Of a stretch of 64,000 nucleotides of DNA, positions 37,040 through 46,883 are shown one piece after another. Source of the DNA: Vibrio rhodolitus (GTDB lineage: Bacteria; Pseudomonadota; Gammaproteobacteria; Enterobacterales; Vibrionaceae); assembly GCF_003350325.1 (NCBI RefSeq), contig NZ_QLYZ01000015.1:52632-116631 (forward strand), read 5' to 3'. The position numbers and the translations under genes are program-made. The notes under the pieces were generated by a model. The model was not told the DNA's origin. It saw nothing but the letters and a program-made list of their open reading frames with translations, and did not search any database. Position 1 is the stretch's first letter. Every line of letters starts with the position of its first letter.

Positions 37040-39157
37040 TTAACTCACTACTGCTGAGTGCCGATGGTAAAGCCTTGAGCTATAAACAAAACCCGCCACA
37101 AACACCATCACCGCAACCAGTTTGATTATCAAATCAATACCTGGCCAAACTAAGCATACCCCGATAGCCAGCATTACTATGCGCATTGCCCAATTGAGTG
37201 GTCCTTCTAGATAGCCTTCGATTGCCGCGATCAATGCATAGGTGCCGATAATCGCCAGCAAACCAACTTGTAATACATGTCCAATATCCCACGATACCAA
37301 GCCGTTATACGCGATAAGCATTGGTACCAAGTAAAGTCCTTTAGCGATTTTCCATGCCATTAGACCGGTGCGCATAGGTGGGGTTTTCGCTATCGTAGCG
37401 GCAGCAAAAGCGGTGAGACAAACCGGAGGTGTCACATTACTGTCTTGCGATAACCAAAAGATAATCAAATGCGCGGAAAGCAACGCAAGTGCAACGGTTT
37501 CAACGCCTAAAGCTTGCTCAAGTAACATGCTCATAAAGTCCGCTGGCACTAATGCAATAAGCTCGTTCGCTGTCACCTCTAGCATCGGCGCCTCAAGCAA
37601 AGCAAGCTTGTCTGGCGCAGCTAACATAAAGATCGCCTTCGCTTGTTCCGGCAACTCTCCTGCCATCAACATCGCCACTAATTGATGCTCTGCCAGCAGT
37701 TTGTATAGGGCAGGAGCAGAAAGTGTCCCCAGCACAATATAGGCCGCAGTTACTGGTAGCCCCATTCCCAGAACCAATGACGCCAGAGCGATCAACGCGA
37801 GCATGATCAGTAAATCGCCACCCGCCCAGCTATCAATCATCAGTGAGAAAGTGTTGCCGATCCCTGTGGTACTAATAACGTTAATGACCAAGCCTATACC
37901 AACTAACAACACCGCAGTCGTCGCCATATTGCGTGCCCCTTGAGAAAGAGCTTCGATAATCGCACTGATACCCATTTTGTGTTCTTTGGAAAACCAACTG
38001 GCGACTATCACCGAAATAATCGATAAGCCTGCTGCATAAGTCGGAGTAAACCCCTGAACCAACAAGGTCACCAATACCGCTAACGGGATAAGATTATGCC
38101 AACCTGAAATCAGCACTTTAGTTAATGAAACTTCCGAGACCGTAATTTTCTGTACGCCACTTCGTTTGGCTTCAATTCGAACAAAAAAGCCTACCGACAA
38201 AAAGTAGATTAAAGCGGGCATAAACGAGACAGCAATAATATCGACATAAGGGATCTGGGTGTAAGACGCCATAATAAACGCCCCTGCCCCCATCACAGGT
38301 GGCATTAACTGCCCACCAGTTGATGCCGCCGCTTCCACCCCTGCGGCAAACTTGGCTGGAAAGCCCGCTTTACGCATCAAAGGAATACTGATAACGCCGG
38401 TCGACACCGTATTGGCAACGCTTGAGCCAGATACCGACCCCATTAATCCGCTACCAATCACCGCGATAAAACCGGGACCTCCGATGATTTTACCTGCTGC
38501 GGCGCGCGCGACGTTGATGATGTAATCCCCAACTCCCGAGCGCACTAAAAATGCACCAAAAAGGATAAACATAAACACGAAGCTCCAGCTGATCCGCGCG
38601 ATTGGACCAAACATCCCCTCAGAAGAGTAGAAGCTTCGATAGAGCAAGGTTTCTAGGCTAAGACCCGGAAAATGGAAAATCCCTGTTGCCCACTTACCCC
38701 ACCAAACAACATAAGTTAAACAGATGACGATCAGTACCGGAATAAACCATCCCATGGTGCGGCGGATAAGTTCAGTAACAATCACAATCGCCATAATGGC
38801 GAACACCCAGTCACTGGTTACGAACTTAACTCCCCTTTCATAAAGCGCATCTTCAGCAAAAGGTAAGTAAACTAAGCAAGCAACCGCACCGAGCGCCAAT
38901 AAGACGTCAAATGCTAACGCCGTCTTGCTATACAGCAAGCTTCGGTGGGCAGGGTAAAGCAGCGCGCACATTACGGCAAAGCCAGCGAAATGAGTTGCCG
39001 AGATCCATAGTTCTGAGATGGTAGCAAAGGTGTTAAACCAGATATGTAGCAATGATAGCGCCACGCCGAAAATAGTGATGGTGGTGGTCACCCACTTGAT
39101 GTCTTTTCTTGTTGCAAGCTCAAACTGACTGAGCTCGACTTGTTGTGTGTCACTCAT
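37040..39157 (-). CDS. TRAP transporter fused permease (4TM plus 12TM) of the TAXI type
   Basis: 705 residues and about 16-18 transmembrane segments: a small DctQ-like part fused to the large DctM-like part, the usual arrangement in TAXI-TRAP systems. The large-subunit signature GSGLMGSVSGSSVANTVSTGVISIPLMRKAG, EAAASTGGQLMPPVMGAGAFIMA and LGMGLPVTAAYIV are clear. It uses an ion gradient to drive solute import. The start at 39157 (MSDTQQVELSQFE) has GGAG 7 bases upstream; the track-like earlier TTG/ATG is less good. The binding-protein gene lies upstream, separated by two hairpins. Confidence 0.93.
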   Translation of the reverse strand: MSDTQQVELSQFELATRKDIKWVTTTITIFGVALSLLHIWFNTFATISELWISATHFAGFAVMCALLYPAHRSLLYSKTALAFDVLLALGAVACLVYLPFAEDALYERGVKFVTSDWVFAIMAIVIVTELIRRTMGWFIPVLIVICLTYVVWWGKWATGIFHFPGLSLETLLYRSFYSSEGMFGPIARISWSFVFMFILFGAFLVRSGVGDYIINVARAAAGKIIGGPGFIAVIGSGLMGSVSGSSVANTVSTGVISIPLMRKAGFPAKFAAGVEAAASTGGQLMPPVMGAGAFIMASYTQIPYVDIIAVSFMPALIYFLSVGFFVRIEAKRSGVQKITVSEVSLTKVLISGWHNLIPLAVLVTLLVQGFTPTYAAGLSIISVIVASWFSKEHKMGISAIIEALSQGARNMATTAVLLVGIGLVINVISTTGIGNTFSLMIDSWAGGDLLIMLALIALASLVLGMGLPVTAAYIVLGTLSAPALYKLLAEHQLVAMLMAGELPEQAKAIFMLAAPDKLALLEAPMLEVTANELIALVPADFMSMLLEQALGVETVALALLSAHLIIFWLSQDSNVTPPVCLTAFAAATIAKTPPMRTGLMAWKIAKGLYLVPMLIAYNGLVSWDIGHVLQVGLLAIIGTYALIAAIEGYLEGPLNWAMRIVMLAIGVCLVWPGIDLIIKLVAVMVFVAGFVYSSRLYHRHSAVVS

Positions 39158-39185
39158 AACTACTCCATTAACAATGAGAGACAAA

Positions 39186-39245
39186 ATGCCTCAACACAAA
39201 AACGTGTATGAGGCATGAGTTCTACTCACCAGCAGTGGCGAGTAG
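39186..39245 (-). promoter_or_regulatory. Two intercistronic hairpins between the TAXI binding-protein and permease genes
   Basis: Hairpin 1 (39222-39245): CTACTCGCCA / TGGTGAGTAG on the minus strand, loop CTGC, one G-U pair. Hairpin 2 (39186-39216): ATGCCTCA / TGAGGCAT with inner ACAC / GTGT. There is no U tract, so they are more likely RNA-stabilising or processing structures that keep binding protein in excess over permease. Confidence 0.7.
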
Positions 39246-39258
39246 CAAAGCAAATATG

Positions 39259-40263
39259 CTATTGAAGGATCAAAGATTCAGGTACTTCAATGCCCATCTC
39301 TTGGTAATATTTCGCCGCGCCTGGGTGAAGAGGAACTGGCAGACCCGCAATCGCCTTCTCTATTGCCATCGCTTTTGTCGCTTTATGAATACCTTGCAAA
39401 AATGGCAGGTTTTCATAAATCGCTTTGGTCAATTGATACACGTCTTCATCTGACACATCATTGCGTACTGCTAAGAAGTTGGGCTGAGCAATGGTGTTGA
39501 TCGCCTTATCGACACTCGGGTAAGTACCGGCAGGGATCTCATACTTAGTCCATAAATTGTATGAACCATTAGCTTGTTTAATCTGCTCATCAGTGAAAGA
39601 GAGAATTTGAATATCTTCACCAAGTGCTGCAAAGGCTTGGGTTACAGCGCCAACCGGAACGCCAGCTGGCGTATTCATCCCTTCAATTGTGCCGTTTTGT
39701 AATGCACTAGCACTGCCGCCATAACCCATGTGAGCAAGGTTAAAGCTATCAACATCCACGCCTAAACCTTTCATGATCTGACGACCCGAGTTTTCTGTCC
39801 CAGAGTTCTTTTTACCAATCGAGAATTTTTTATCCGCTAAATTGTTCAGATCGGAAACCGTGCCCGAGGAGGCAAGATCGCTGCGAACAATAAAATGCTC
39901 AACGTTTTGCCATAGCATTGACACAGAACGTAAGTCTTCCTGACGCTCTTTATAAGGACCTTCACCATTCCAAGCCCACGCGCCGTATAAGCCTTGTAAA
40001 ATGGCAAACTGAGCTTCGTTTTCATTCAGTAGTTTGACGTTTTCACCTGAACCTGCCGAGCTAATCGCTGAAAGAGAAAACTGATACTTTGGCGTCAGCT
40101 TTACTTTGCTCAAGGTAGCCAAAGCTACGCCAACCGGGTAGTAAGTACCACCAGTTGACGCCGTGGCAAGGATATAACTACGATCTTGGGCTAATGCCTG
40201 ATGACTCAAGCCAAAACACGCTGCAGCTAACGCTAAGCTCTTCCCTAATTTAGATAGCTTCAT
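39259..40263 (-). CDS. TAXI-family TRAP transporter solute-binding protein
   Basis: 334 residues with a signal peptide (about 1-25, ALAAACFGLSHQALAQ). TASTGGTYYPVGVALATL is the TAXI N-terminal ligand motif; AISSAGSGENVKLLNENEAQFAILQG and GKKNSGTENSGRQIMKGLGV follow. It is periplasmic and captures the solute for the fused permease downstream. Known or suspected TAXI ligands include glutamate and other small carboxylates; the substrate here is not determinable. First gene of the two-gene operon. Confidence 0.93.
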   Translation of the reverse strand: MKLSKLGKSLALAAACFGLSHQALAQDRSYILATASTGGTYYPVGVALATLSKVKLTPKYQFSLSAISSAGSGENVKLLNENEAQFAILQGLYGAWAWNGEGPYKERQEDLRSVSMLWQNVEHFIVRSDLASSGTVSDLNNLADKKFSIGKKNSGTENSGRQIMKGLGVDVDSFNLAHMGYGGSASALQNGTIEGMNTPAGVPVGAVTQAFAALGEDIQILSFTDEQIKQANGSYNLWTKYEIPAGTYPSVDKAINTIAQPNFLAVRNDVSDEDVYQLTKAIYENLPFLQGIHKATKAMAIEKAIAGLPVPLHPGAAKYYQEMGIEVPESLILQ

Positions 40264-40450
40264 CTGTCACTCTCCATGTTGAAATTTATAATCACTTTTA
40301 GATATTCACTTTCTCAAGGTGCACGCCTATCGCAATGAAAAGCAAAAGAAAGATAAATAGTGTTTATAAAGTAGGCGATTAAAAAGCGAGAAGGAAGGAT
40401 CTACATCGCACTTATCAATAACAAAATATTAACAAGAGATTTTTATAAAA

Positions 40451-40476
40451 AGAAAAAGAGCGCCGATTGGCGCTCT
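40451..40476 (-). terminator. Terminator of the TraF-like gene
   Basis: Stem AGAGCGCC / GGCGCTCT (40457-40464 with 40469-40476), loop GATT, with A-rich sequence on its left giving a U tract on the minus strand. Confidence 0.86.
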
Positions 40477-40499
40477 ATACTGCTTGTTGCGAATTAAAT

Positions 40500-41645
40500 T
40501 TAGAAAGTGAATGCTAAGTTAGCTGAGGCGCCAAATTGGTTTTCACCTGCATACGAACCCGCAATATCTAAACTGACAACATCGAATGGACTAATACCAA
40601 TACCCGCGGTGATTGAATCATCTAAGGTATCTTCCATATCGATTTCGTAACCCGCACGCAACTGTGCCCAGCCCCAAGCATTCGCTTCAACACCAAAACG
40701 TACAAAACGGGTATCGTCATTTAGCTCTTTAAAACGTTTTTGCTTAGTTAGGTCGAAATCGATACTTGCAGCTAGGTATTCACCCGCATACCCCAAACCA
40801 AGAGTCGCTTGAGGATTTAGCTCGTATGTGTAGTTACCAATCTCAGTACCAATCTCTTGTGAGAAAAGGTTCTTAAGCGCCAAGCCCGCGCGCCAAGCAT
40901 CGGCATGCCAAGCCACACCCATATCCATATTGAATGCCGTTTCGCTCACTTCACTTTTGTCGTAATTATCTAGGTCGAAATTGTCGATCTTATCGATTTG
41001 TGAGTAGGTAAGTAGCTCTTGATACTTAGGTGATAAACCAAAGGCAACTTCTTGACCAGCAAAACTAAAACTCTTGGAAAGCGAAACACCAACCTCGGTC
41101 ACACCAAAGGCTGCCATCGCAAATTCAGAAGCATTATAGCGGTCTTTTACGTCATTCGGCGTATCCCCTGCATCTGCTGCAATAATGGTTTGAGCGATGA
41201 TATCAGCGTACCCACCTGCAAATAGGTTTACGGATAGCGTACGAGTCGGAATCGCAATGGCAAAATTAACGCCTGCGCTGACTGCAACTGGAGCATTGCC
41301 TTCTAAGTCCGACATTAACTTGTTTAACGCGGCTGCATCAGTAGCAGTTTCGCCACCAGCCAGGAAACGGTCATAAAGATCCTGCGCATCATCAATCGTC
41401 TGAATCGATTCATCTTTGTCATGCACGTTTACGCCAATCGCTGGAATAAGGATACCGACATCATCGCTATCACGATGAAGCGCGCCTAAGGCTGGGTTGT
41501 GGAAAGGAGAAAGTAGGTAGTCGGCTGACACCACACCTGTATTACCCATCGCGTTGCTGCGAGCATCCGCGACAATAGATGCAGCCATTGATGAGCTTGA
41601 AAAAGCGCCAAGAGCGCACGCCACTGCTAATGTTGTTTTTTTCAT
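40500..41645 (-). CDS. TraF-like (TraF_2) outer-membrane protein
   Basis: 381 residues with a signal peptide (MKKTTLAVACALGAFSSSSMAA). It begins with the ARSNAMGNTGVVSADYLLSPFHNPAL segment characteristic of proteins annotated conjugal transfer protein TraF, a misleading name for a family with FadL/OmpP1-like N-termini. The C-terminal half is beta-rich with alternating aromatic residues, ending GASANLAFTF, a typical outer-membrane barrel end with terminal Phe. No conjugation genes lie nearby. The start is ATG 41645 (GGAT 7 bases upstream), two codons after a TTG. Confidence 0.78.
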   Translation of the reverse strand: MKKTTLAVACALGAFSSSSMAASIVADARSNAMGNTGVVSADYLLSPFHNPALGALHRDSDDVGILIPAIGVNVHDKDESIQTIDDAQDLYDRFLAGGETATDAAALNKLMSDLEGNAPVAVSAGVNFAIAIPTRTLSVNLFAGGYADIIAQTIIAADAGDTPNDVKDRYNASEFAMAAFGVTEVGVSLSKSFSFAGQEVAFGLSPKYQELLTYSQIDKIDNFDLDNYDKSEVSETAFNMDMGVAWHADAWRAGLALKNLFSQEIGTEIGNYTYELNPQATLGLGYAGEYLAASIDFDLTKQKRFKELNDDTRFVRFGVEANAWGWAQLRAGYEIDMEDTLDDSITAGIGISPFDVVSLDIAGSYAGENQFGASANLAFTF

Positions 41646-41850
41646 AATCAATCCATGTTTACTTTAGTTATATCAACACATTAATAAGTACTACGAATGA
41701 GTTGCCGCAATACTAAACTTTTTAACTAACGATAAAAATGGATAGACGAGGAAGATGAAAACATTTTTTAACATTCTGTGTACTAGCTCAACTGTTTGAA
41801 TATCAATCAAGCCAGTACATCAGACATTAACACTTAGAATTCGAGCCGTT

Positions 41851-42855
41851 TTATTTCAAACTATTCACAGTCATACGTTCAACCAGAGTCGGCTCCAACT
41901 GCACGACTTGGGCATCCCGTGTTGGGTCTTCAAGCTTGCTGAGTAAGGTTTCAACCGCAGCTTGCCCCAAGCGATATTTCGGTTGATGTATGGTGGTTAG
42001 AGGCGGAGTCATAAACTTAGCGATATGAATATCATCGTAGCCAATGATGGAAAAATCTTTTGGCACCGATAAGCCTTTTTCGTATGCTGCATTGATTACC
42101 CCCATCGCCATCATGTCATTACAAACAAAGATGGCACTCGGCAATGGACCTTTACTGTACATACGGTTGAAAGCTTGGTAGCCGCCATCACACTCAAAGT
42201 CAGACTCAACAATCCAATCCGAGTTAAACTCTAGCTCTGCCTCGCGCAATGCGCGTTTGTACCCTTCATAACGCATTTGAGCTTGGTGACGATGAAGTGG
42301 ACCTGTGATACAACCAATTTCTTTATGCCCTTGGTCAATCAGGTACTTCGCTGCCATATAGCCGCCTTGTAATGAGTTATCCTGAATCTTATCACTAGCA
42401 AATAGCATCGGCCCCCAATCCATCACGACAATCGGCACATCAGGGTACTTATCGAAGATATCAATGCGCTCCCCTTCTAAAGATGAGCACATAAGGATCA
42501 TGCCGTCGACGCGCTTTTGTAGCAGAGTATTGATTGAGGCTTTCATCCGCTGATTATCACCCTCAGTGTTACATAAGATAAGGTTGTAACCTTTTTGATA
42601 ACAGCAGCGTTCAACGCCTTTCACCACTTCGCCATAGAAAGTGTTGTCCGATGTTGTCAGTAACATTCCGAGCGTTTTAGTGCGGTTGGTTTTCAGGCTA
42701 CGTGCAAGGGCTGAAGGTGTATAGTTTAGGCTCTGAGCGGCGCGATTAACCCGCTCAGAGATCTCTTCGCTAACGTAACGAGACTGGTTGATAACATGAC
42801 TGACAGTCGAGGTGGATACACCTGCCAATTTGGCAATATCTTTCATTGAGGCCAC
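41851..42855 (-). CDS. rbsR: Ribose operon repressor
   Basis: 334 residues, LacI family. HTH: MKDIAKLAGVSTSTVSHVINQSRYVSEEI, then the hinge helix SALARSLKTNRTKTLGML. The ligand domain matches E. coli RbsR closely (LILCNTEGDNQRM, DNSLQGGYMAAKYLIDQGH, MTPPLTTIHQPKYRLG). It lies last in the rbs operon, 17 bases after rbsK. Probable operator: the 20-bp palindrome at 46884-46903 before rbsD. The MASMKD start parallels E. coli MATMKD. Confidence 0.95.
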   Translation of the reverse strand: MASMKDIAKLAGVSTSTVSHVINQSRYVSEEISERVNRAAQSLNYTPSALARSLKTNRTKTLGMLLTTSDNTFYGEVVKGVERCCYQKGYNLILCNTEGDNQRMKASINTLLQKRVDGMILMCSSLEGERIDIFDKYPDVPIVVMDWGPMLFASDKIQDNSLQGGYMAAKYLIDQGHKEIGCITGPLHRHQAQMRYEGYKRALREAELEFNSDWIVESDFECDGGYQAFNRMYSKGPLPSAIFVCNDMMAMGVINAAYEKGLSVPKDFSIIGYDDIHIAKFMTPPLTTIHQPKYRLGQAAVETLLSKLEDPTRDAQVVQLEPTLVERMTVNSLK

Positions 42856-42872
42856 GCTATCTTGCTCCTTTA

Positions 42873-43790
42873 CTACTGATTAGCGAGAAATTCCTCCACT
42901 TCTTTGCGTTGAGGAATTGAAGTTTGCGCGCCAAATCTGGTCACACTAATAGCAGCCGCGGCATGGGCAAACTTTACTGCCGATTCTATCGGCATTTGTT
43001 CTAGCAAACCAGTGACGAATGCCCCATTAAATGTATCACCCGCCGCTGTTGTATCAGTCGCTTGCACTCTAAAGCCAGAAATGGTTTTACCAATCCTATT
43101 TTGGCTTAGCCAAACCCCTTTAGCACCCAAAGTGATCATCACCGTCTCAATCCCTTTTTGGTGAAGAATTTCAGCCGCTTTTTGCGCCGATTGTTCATCA
43201 CGAATCGCCACGCCTGTTAGCACTTCTGCTTCGGTTTCATTGGGAGTAATGATATCGACATTACTTAATAGTGCTTCTGATAGCGGACGCGCAGGCGCTG
43301 GGTTGAGAATCACTTTAGTACCCGCCGCTTTTGCCACTTGGGCTGCTTGCTCAATACCACACATTGGGGTTTCAAGCTGCATGAGTAAGTACTCTGCTTG
43401 CTCGATGCGCGCGATATCCTGCTCAATCGCTGCGGCAGTTAAATGATCATTGGCTTCAGCAGAAATACAAATGCTATTCTCACCGCTATCGGCAACTTGA
43501 ATCATCGCAATGCCGGTTGGGCAATTGGGCTGCATTTTTACCGCGCTAATATCGATGTTATCCGCTTGAAAGTCTTGGCGAATATTAATGCCAAATGCAT
43601 CATCGCCAACACACGCGATAAAACCAATATCCGCGTTTAGTCGCGCGGCAGCAACCGCTTGGTTAGCCCCTTTACCACCGGGAATCACTTGATAATTGCG
43701 CCCGTGCAATGTCTCACCAGGGCGCGGAAATGAAGGGACTTGAAGAACATGGTCAGCGTTAACACTACCTAATACCACTAACTTATTCAT
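42873..43790 (-). CDS. rbsK: Ribokinase
   Basis: 305 residues, PfkB family; phosphorylates D-ribose to ribose 5-phosphate. VVLGSVNADHVLQVPSFPRPGETLHG is the N-terminal substrate region; GGKGANQAVAAARL binds ribose, and the C-terminal DTTAAGDTFNGAFVTGLLE holds the catalytic Asp and anion hole. It sits between the DUF4432 gene (119 bases upstream) and rbsR. Confidence 0.95.
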   Translation of the reverse strand: MNKLVVLGSVNADHVLQVPSFPRPGETLHGRNYQVIPGGKGANQAVAAARLNADIGFIACVGDDAFGINIRQDFQADNIDISAVKMQPNCPTGIAMIQVADSGENSICISAEANDHLTAAAIEQDIARIEQAEYLLMQLETPMCGIEQAAQVAKAAGTKVILNPAPARPLSEALLSNVDIITPNETEAEVLTGVAIRDEQSAQKAAEILHQKGIETVMITLGAKGVWLSQNRIGKTISGFRVQATDTTAAGDTFNGAFVTGLLEQMPIESAVKFAHAAAAISVTRFGAQTSIPQRKEVEEFLANQ

Positions 43791-43909
43791 ATTGATTTCC
43801 TAGAGTCTTAAAATGCGTTGCAAGCGTATTCAATGTTGATTTGCACTATTGCGCGCAACTGCGCTATGCCGTTTCAACCTGAAATTGGCTGAATTGTTAT
43901 AAAAATTAA

Positions 43910-44917
43910 TTAATGCACAATACCCGTACGAACGGTAAAACTGCGCTCTTCTTGCGGAGCAAGGTAGATAAGCGTGCCCTTCTGCTTGGCGGTCAAAAAG
44001 CCTTCTGGGCGGCAGGTTGCTGGCAGTGCGTAAGCGGCCACTTGTTGATCGCCACTGCGTAAAATCCAGCGTATCACGCTATTAAATTCTTGAGTACTAA
44101 ACTCGGTAACCAGTGTTTTGTTACCAACTTGCATTTTGAACTGTGCCTTATCTACGTACTGAGCCACATTGTCCAAGCAGTAGACAATTTCTGGGTTATA
44201 CATCTCTGGCTGATCGAGCGTTGATACTGGCGGCGCGCCCTTTAATGCCTCGTTAAACGCCAACCACTGCTGAGTTGGTTTCACATGTGCTGGTACACTT
44301 TCTCGTAAATTAAACGCGCTACCAGGGATGTTTTGCGTCATTACTGCACCCTCGATAAACGCCGCGTTGATATGACACATATATTGTAATGGCATCTCAA
44401 CACTCGCCAAGTTTTTCACTGCCATGCGAATATCAAACAGACTGGCATCTTTACCTAATGTCACTGATGGTGTTGCCAGATAATGATCGCCAAACCCCAT
44501 CACATATTCATAGCTACCTGCTAAGGTGATTTGCTCTTCACTGACTTCAAGCCAAGCAAAGTCCATCGCAGCGCATGGCATTTCACCATGCAAAACGTGA
44601 TCATCTTGTGGGGTTGGACAACCCATGCGGATCATACCTGCATGGAAAGCAAAACAACCATAAGTTTCGACAATCGATTTCGCTGGCTTAGGTTCACGGA
44701 ACATGTTCTTCATGCATAGGTCAGTATCAAGAAACTCAGCATCCCAAATCATCTGTCCCATAAATGGCAAGATAACCAAATGCCCTTGAGAGTTCTTGAT
44801 TTCTATTGCCTCAACACCCAAGTTGTACTTAAACGCAAACACTTCAAAATGTTCTGATTGTGCCAACAACGTTTTTTGCGCCTGAAACTGCTCTTTATAT
44901 AGTGGAATCTTAAACAT
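43910..44917 (-). CDS. DUF4432 / aldose-1-epimerase-like protein in the ribose operon
   Basis: 335 residues from ATG 44917, which has AAGGAACT about 9 bases upstream. Beta-rich protein of the galactose-mutarotase-like fold: VEAIEIKNSQGHLVILPFMGQMIWDAEFLD resembles the start of epimerase folds, with FHAGMIRMGCP, HVLHGEMPCAAMDFAW and MCHINAAFIEGA carrying the conserved His residues. Family function is undefined; in this operon a sugar mutarotase role is a reasonable inference. It is not part of the canonical rbs operon of E. coli. Confidence 0.8.
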   Translation of the reverse strand: MFKIPLYKEQFQAQKTLLAQSEHFEVFAFKYNLGVEAIEIKNSQGHLVILPFMGQMIWDAEFLDTDLCMKNMFREPKPAKSIVETYGCFAFHAGMIRMGCPTPQDDHVLHGEMPCAAMDFAWLEVSEEQITLAGSYEYVMGFGDHYLATPSVTLGKDASLFDIRMAVKNLASVEMPLQYMCHINAAFIEGAVMTQNIPGSAFNLRESVPAHVKPTQQWLAFNEALKGAPPVSTLDQPEMYNPEIVYCLDNVAQYVDKAQFKMQVGNKTLVTEFSTQEFNSVIRWILRSGDQQVAAYALPATCRPEGFLTAKQKGTLIYLAPQEERSFTVRTGIVH

Positions 44918-44970
44918 TACCCAGTTCCTTATTTCGTGCCACACCTTGCCAGATGTGGCACTTATTAAAT

Positions 44971-46293
44971 TTAAGCTTGTGCGGTTACGTAACTAAATGA
45001 CTGTTTGTATTTCTTCTCACTCATGAAGTAACAGAACACGATGGCAAAACAGGCCGCGCTGACAATAAACGAGGTTTGCATACCCAGAGAGTCGGCAAGT
45101 AGTCCTTGCACCACAGGGATAGCAGCACCGCCAATAATTGACATCACCACGAAGCCACCAGCCGTTTCGGTGTAACGCGTATCAACAGATTGCAGTGTTG
45201 ATGCGAAGATGGTTGCCCAGCAAGGTGCAAACAGCGCAGAGGTACCCACTGCTACCCAAACCGCGCTAAAGTTAGGGACGAACGTCACATACAGTAGGCA
45301 AAGGAACCCGACGCCCGCGTAGCCCATCAACACGTTTTCTTGTGATGTCTTAGTGAACAAGAAGTTAGCGAACAGCTTGCCTAAGAAGTACATGATAAAT
45401 GCATACAGTAGGTAGTTTGCTGCATCATGCTCAACCATGGTTGAGTCCATTTCCAGCGCCAGACGAATGGTGAATGACCACACTGCTACTTGCATACCTA
45501 CATAAGCAAATTGAGTCGCGATACCTTTAAAGAAGCGTTTATTACCTGCAAGGTAAGTTAATGTTTCTGAGAAAGATGGTTGATCATCAACTTTGTCGCT
45601 CACTGCTTTGCAATTCGGGTACTCGGTAATCGCAATCAAAGTCGCCACTGTCGCAATGATGCCCACTAACCATTTGTAAGGCTCAAGAGTTTGTTGCAGT
45701 ACTTGCTCTTTAAACAGCTCAAGTTCCGGACCAGTCAGCGTCGCCATCATGTGTTCAACATCGACACCTTCTTGGAAGATAAGATGTTTACCAAGTAGCA
45801 AGCCAATGATGTAACCCATCGCATTAATGGTGTGAGACACGTTAAGACGCAGCGTCGCACGCTCAGGCTCACCAATCATCGCTGAATAGGTGTTGCATGA
45901 TGTTTCAAGGAAAGATAAACCAATCGCAATACAGAAGATTGCCGCAAGGAACATGGTGTAAGTACCCGCATGAGAAGCCGGGAAGAACATCAAACAACCA
46001 AAGATATACAAAGCTAAACCTAGCAAAATTGCTAGCTTGTATGAGGTCTTTTTCACTACCATCGAGGCAGGGATTGCGACTAAAAAGTACGCGCCATAGA
46101 ATGCTGATTGGACTAACGCTGATGCAAAATTCGACAAATGGAAAATAGATTTAAACTGAGTGATCAGTACATCATTGAGCGCGGCAGCTGCCGACCAAAG
46201 CGCAAAGACTGTCGACAACAATAGAAACTGGAAAATCGGTGTTTTGTTTAAGTATCCATCCACATGCTGAATGGTATTATTTTTAATAAACAT
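44971..46293 (-). CDS. FucP-like MFS sugar:H+ symporter, likely ribose permease
   Basis: 440 residues and 12 predicted transmembrane helices. It aligns with FucP: FALWSAAAALNDVLITQFKSIFHLSNFASALVQSAFYGAYFL corresponds to FucP TM1-TM2 (LNDxLxxQF, QSAFYxGYF), and GLSFLETSCNTYSAMIG to the GLGxLETAANP motif. It occupies the place where rbsACB would be in E. coli, so it probably carries ribose or a related pentose. It lies 98 bases after rbsD, and the DUF4432 gene follows. Confidence 0.88.
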   Translation of the reverse strand: MFIKNNTIQHVDGYLNKTPIFQFLLLSTVFALWSAAAALNDVLITQFKSIFHLSNFASALVQSAFYGAYFLVAIPASMVVKKTSYKLAILLGLALYIFGCLMFFPASHAGTYTMFLAAIFCIAIGLSFLETSCNTYSAMIGEPERATLRLNVSHTINAMGYIIGLLLGKHLIFQEGVDVEHMMATLTGPELELFKEQVLQQTLEPYKWLVGIIATVATLIAITEYPNCKAVSDKVDDQPSFSETLTYLAGNKRFFKGIATQFAYVGMQVAVWSFTIRLALEMDSTMVEHDAANYLLYAFIMYFLGKLFANFLFTKTSQENVLMGYAGVGFLCLLYVTFVPNFSAVWVAVGTSALFAPCWATIFASTLQSVDTRYTETAGGFVVMSIIGGAAIPVVQGLLADSLGMQTSFIVSAACFAIVFCYFMSEKKYKQSFSYVTAQA

Positions 46294-46391
46294 GTTTGTC
46301 TTCCTTCCACATACCTCTCACCGTGAAGTCAGCAAATGGTATGAATTAAACCTGAGTTATTTTAAGGGTGTGTAATGCATTTCGTTGGAGG

Positions 46392-46811
46392 CTAAAACAC
46401 CACTCCCGACTGAAAAATCACATTGGCATACGGAGTGCATTCACCCGTTCTGACGACTGCTCGGCTTTGCTGAGTTTGCTGTTTAAACTCTTCGTGAGAA
46501 ATATATTCAGTGCTAATCGTTTTACCGCTACGCGCTTGCTCAAGCTCAAGTTCCTTAAGCAACTCTTGATGCAATTCAGGGCTGACACGTGCAAATTCTT
46601 CCGCCATCACTACACCTTCAATTTGGGTTTCAGACAGAATCACGCGCACTGTATCGATAAAACTCGGCACACCATGAGTTAGTGCAAGATCGATGCGCGT
46701 AACTTGGTCTGGGATTGGCAAACCAGCGTCACAAATCGTAATTTCATCGGTATGCCCTAGCGTAGACACCAGATAGGTAACATCAGAATTGAGTAGGGTA
46801 CTTTTTTTCAT
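46392..46811 (-). CDS. rbsD: D-ribose pyranase
   Basis: 139 residues, the normal RbsD length. It interconverts the pyranose and furanose forms of D-ribose to feed ribokinase. Motifs: STLLNSDVTYLVSTLGHTDEITICDAGLPIP (with the catalytic His-Asp region), DLALTHGVPSF, and the C-terminal RTGECTPYANVIFQSGVVF. First gene of the operon; the RbsR-type operator lies about 73-92 bases upstream. Confidence 0.95.
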   Translation of the reverse strand: MKKSTLLNSDVTYLVSTLGHTDEITICDAGLPIPDQVTRIDLALTHGVPSFIDTVRVILSETQIEGVVMAEEFARVSPELHQELLKELELEQARSGKTISTEYISHEEFKQQTQQSRAVVRTGECTPYANVIFQSGVVF

Positions 46812-46883
46812 TTTATCCGCCTTCTATTGCGCGTTTTCTTGTCGATACTGGCTCATCTAACGATATTTACGTTGATAAAACCG

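Noticed and set aside
40500..41645. Evidence for a conjugative element from a TraF-like annotation
   Set aside because: The family name is misleading; the protein is an outer-membrane-barrel type and no transfer genes, integrase or att sites are nearby.
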